Origin: Centroberyx gerrardi
Lineage: Eukaryota; Chordata; Actinopteri; Beryciformes; Berycidae
Direction: 5' to 3'
Assembly: GCF_048128805.1 (NCBI RefSeq)
Contig: NC_135998.1
Coordinates: forward strand, 26,866,896 to 26,930,895
Length of the DNA stretch: 64,000 nucleotides
Both the position numbers and the translations under genes were made by a program. The notes under the pieces were generated by a model. That model ran no database searches, was not told the origin of the DNA, and saw nothing but the letters and a program-made list of their open reading frames with translations. Positions 60,553-64,000 of this stretch are shown here, piece after piece. Each line of letters opens with the position of its first letter. Position 1 is the first letter of the stretch.

Positions 60553-61485
60553 GTAAGCAGCTTTAGTGAAGTAATCAGATCTGTGTTTGTGTGTGTGTGT
60601 GTGTTAGAGTGATCCCCCCCTGTCATATTTTGCCTGCATAGTGAGCTAGCAGGCTACATATCCCCTTCTAGCATTATCAACACGACTATCATGTCTTGCA
60701 CCATGTCCAAGCAAGCAGTGAAAAGGGCGACAGTCTGCAGTTTGTTCTCTACTCCTTCTGCTGTTTACCGACATTCATTTTCCAAGCAGCTAAAGCTCCT
60801 TGCCATTTTCCTACAGTGTGGCTACAGTCAGCTGTTAGCTTGCTCCCAGCCAGTCTTACTGTCCTTTTGTTTGCTGTTAATGTTAATGTGAATGGGAAAA
60901 GTACGCCGGCTGGGTCGCTAGCTTTGGAGAGCTAATAAATTCACAATGTCATTTGTTTAACACAGCGTTGTCCTCTCTTATGGACCAATGCAGAACCCAT
61001 GTGTTAATTGGTGTTAGTCACAGCCGGCCTTTGTCTTCTGACTATAACTTCATTTATTGATAGCAGCAGCGGGTTTATTGGACATACAACCATTGGGCAG
61101 AATGGAAAAAAACGAAGTAACACGTACACCAAAGTGTGAGCTCTTATTACACAAAGCAAAACCGTGTTCCTAGGTTATTAGGCTGTCGTGTAAACAACAC
61201 TATCCTGCCAGACTGCTTTGTACCTTACCTTTAATGTATTTACCTGACGCACAGCCCAGCAATATAAAGTCTTTTGTACCATGACACCCCAAAACGACTC
61301 TGCTCTGTGTTGATTCCTCCAGATGCCACATGGGAGAAAAAGAACTGTAGGAAATGAATGAAAAATGTATTTACTGTGATTAATAATTGCGTGATAATTT
61401 GCTTTCTCTATGTGTGGATGTGGAGTTTCCTTTAAAAATGTACACAATGTTCTTTTTCTTTTTTTTTTTTTTAATCTCAGTCAGG

Positions 61486-63887
61486 ATGAAACTTAAAGAG
61501 ATCAACCGCACAGCCATCCAGAGCTGGAGCCCTGCGCAGCACCACCCAATCTACCTGGCGACAGGTATGAGCATGTTGCATGAGATCAGTGAGCAGCAGA
61601 GGCCTGCTGGCACTTTGGTGTTTTGGGTACAATTTTAATTCTGTCTTAGTCTTTCAGCCATTCATAGGCCCAGTCAAACTAAACTGAGTCACACGGGCCT
61701 GAACCTTATTTATTTACCTCATTAGTTTATTGTAAAGGGACAATAACACACAAATTGACTCTATACCATTTACAGCATCCAAATTTCCAACAGCACTTAA
61801 ATGTGTCCCATCACACACCACGTTGTACACCACAGTTTCCTCTGGTGTCTTTCTCCAGGAACGTCGGCCCAGCAGCTGGATGCCTCCTTCAGCACCAATG
61901 CCTCCTTGGAGATCTTTGAGCTGGACCTGGCTGAGCCGTCTCTGGACATGAAGTCCTGCGGCACCTTCTCCTCCTCTCACAGGTGACTAAATACCTCTTA
62001 ACCGGACTACATGAACATGGAAAGAGTTTATAGGTTCAGGGTGTGGCACTTTGAATAAACGTATTAGTGAAACTAGTGAAAGAAATTATAATAAACAAGT
62101 CGAGTATGTCATCACCACTGATTTGACTGAGGTTTTCCTTCATGGAAAACACGCTTTGATCCCTTTTCTCCCTCCAGATACCACAAACTGGTGTGGGGTC
62201 CCCATGGGATGGATGCCCAAGGTCTCCCGTCCGGGGTCCTGATCGCCGGAGGGGAGAACGGCGACGTCATCCTGTACGACCCCGCCAAGATCATCGCCGG
62301 AGAGAGCGACGTGATCATCGCTCAAAGTGACAAGCACACGGGGCCAGTGAGAGCGCTCGACGTCAACCCGTTCCAGGTCAGCTCCGTTTCTCTGACGCTG
62401 AACTTAACATTGTGTATATGTGTGCTTTCTGTTGAGGGTTAGTTGACACAGTGCAATGTCCAACTTTGTTTTATTTCTTATAGGCAAACCTGTTCGCATC
62501 AGGTGGGAATGAGTCTGAAATCTATATATGGGATATGAATAACTTTGGCTCTCCAATGACACCAGGACCTAAAACTCAGGTACATTTTTTTTTTTTTTTA
62601 AATCTGTCAATGACATTTGTATTTCTGCTTTATGGTCTGTTTAGTCTCCATGATACAGCAATCAAAGGTATTTACTGTGTACTTACACAAGTTGTGTGAT
62701 GCAGTGAAGTCTGCTGTCAAAATGTGAACACCCTCATTCAAGGGACGTTGACTCAGCAAATTATCCATTGAGCAACTTACATTTACTCTGACTTAATTTG
62801 TTTATCCACTGACACCATAATTAAGTAATCACTACTTTCAAACCTCAAGCAGTTAAGTGCTTAGTTACATGTTCACATGTTAATCTGTGCAAATCTGCGC
62901 TCTTGTCCATTCTGGTGTCCTCGGATGATGTATTGGACGTAATATCTAACAACCGAGGTACGAAAACAAAGAAGCACAACACAAGAATGCAGAGGACAGG
63001 AGATGGATAGAGAGTGCCCAGATGTTAGAAATAGGAGTTGGGATGACAACAATAGAAAAAAGTCCAACATTTCCCTCCTTGCTAACATAAAAATAAATCA
63101 ATTTAGGCTACAGAAGTAGATTAGATTAGATAAGAGATAGAGAATGACAAAGAATAGGATATAGATAAGAATAAGACAATAAAGAGTACTGAAGATAACA
63201 GAACAAAATGATCACACGAACAAACATATTGAAAATAATATAGCAAATAAATAAAGATACTGCATCTTCACTGATGGATTTACAAGTGGAATTGGATGTG
63301 CAAAAGTGCATTTCTAGCTACTCACATTACCATGTGTACATATGGGAGAACATATAGAGAAATGTGTCCTGACATGCAAATATGCAACGTAAGCTATTCA
63401 CATTATCATATTTACAGCCGGAGGGCTATGTACAGAAAAATGCGCAGAACATGCAGAAGTGCGTTCTTAGCTGTCACCTTGTAGAATTTACAGATGGGAC
63501 AAATATTCTATACATGGCCATGAGTATCAACTTGGACTTTCTGGCATTAATAATCAGCTAATGCCTTTTTGGCACAACGAACTGAACTGCTGCTGCAGTG
63601 CATATTGTTTGATCTTTTTCCCCAAGACATATATGTATATATACTTTGTACACGTTTCTATCTCAGTGTTTTCAAACCTTTCAGTGCACAGGGTAAGGCC
63701 TGCCGTGCTGTTTGTTGTGTATAATTGTCATGTTTTGTTCATGCAGCCTGTGGAGGACATCAGTTGTGTGGCGTGGAACAGGCAGGTCCAGCACATCCTG
63801 GCCTCTGCCAACCCCAGCGGCCGAGCCTCCGTCTGGGATCTCCGCAAGAATGACCTCATCATTAAAGTCAGCGACCACAGCAACAGA
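61486..63887 (+). CDS. sec31a: SEC31A, COPII outer-coat protein, first five coding exons (truncated by right window edge)
   Basis: Coding exons 61486-61564, 61859-61982, 62178-62376, 62484-62579 and 63747-63887 join in phase to 213 residues. They start [20 protein letters not shown] and continue as the N-terminal WD40 beta-propeller ([56 protein letters not shown]). The match to human SEC31A is close and continuous. SEC31A pairs with SEC13 to form the outer COPII cage on ER exit sites and stimulates SAR1 GTP hydrolysis through SEC23. The last donor (CAACAGA|GTACGT) lies 113 bases before the window end; the rest of the propeller, the SEC13-binding blade and the proline-rich region are outside. 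It runs in the same direction as lin54. Confidence 0.97.
62580..63746. other. sec31a intron, no feature seen
   Basis: AT-rich intron. There is a pair of related short segments near 63305-63380 and 63395-63480 (AAAATGCG/AAATGTGTCC contexts with ACATGCA), suggesting weak local duplication. No exon seen. Confidence 0.5.
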
Positions 63888-64000
63888 GTACGTTGTTCAG
63901 GCTCCTCACTGCACTTAGTTGAAGACATAGACAGGCTATCTATATATACCATATGTATATCTATATATCTAATTATAGAGAGAAATCTGGGATACATCAC

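Noticed and set aside
61387-61638. Long frame joining intron sequence to the first sec31a coding exon
   Set aside because: The portion before 61481 is intron ending in a T-tract and CAG acceptor. The true start is the ATG at 61486.

Overview
The window is vertebrate nuclear DNA, most likely from a ray-finned fish (teleost, probably percomorph). The basis is split genes with GT-AG introns, encoded proteins that closely match vertebrate orthologues, and fish-type SINEs, Tc1-like and hAT elements with many CA/GA microsatellites. There is no sign of bacterial, viral or organellar content. Gene models were built by hand from splice sites, reading-frame phase and remembered human proteins; no database search was possible. 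A 200-base run of N (12897-13096) is an assembly gap.

Layout, left to right. (1) 1-21.2 kb, minus strand: the 5' half of an adamts6 orthologue. Ten coding exons run from the signal peptide through the prodomain, furin site and zinc metalloprotease domain to the start of the disintegrin-like region; the rest of the gene lies left of position 1. Its introns carry repeats and the gap. (2) 21.2-25.3 kb: upstream DNA with a CpG-rich probable promoter near 22.1-22.6 kb. (3) 25.3-27.9 kb, plus: a complete plac8-family gene with transposon remnants in both coding introns. (4) 28.1-28.65 kb: a 5S-rRNA-related SINE. (5) 29.49-30.5 kb, plus: a small secreted Kazal-type inhibitor gene just downstream of a 130-bp pure GA tract. 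(6) 30.9-37.44 kb, minus: complete cops4 (10 coding exons, 406 aa). (7) 37.4-43.9 kb: intergenic DNA with no gene I can support. (8) 43.9-53.77 kb, plus: complete lin54 (13 coding exons, 810 aa, two CXC domains) with a non-coding first exon. (9) 53.8-58.2 kb: lin54 3' flank with decayed hAT and tRNA-like sequence. (10) 58.2-59.57 kb, plus: a possible spliced, polyadenylated non-coding transcript. (11) 60.3 kb to the right edge, plus: the first five coding exons of sec31a, cut by the window end.

The order and orientations plac8 > < cops4 | lin54 > sec31a > match what I recall of human 4q21, so this is an old conserved block. Its neighbour adamts6 is on human 5q12, so that junction is a rearrangement relative to human. 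The genes do not form a pathway: they act in matrix remodelling (adamts6), immune or epithelial cysteine-rich protein biology (plac8), protease inhibition, cullin deneddylation (cops4), cell-cycle repression and activation (lin54) and COPII export (sec31a).

I found no clearly undescribed system. The most interesting leads are a CDE/CHR-like element in the lin54 promoter (LIN54 itself binds CHR), an in-frame 52-aa cassette exon in lin54, the GA tract abutting the Kazal gene, and the unassigned transcript between lin54 and sec31a.
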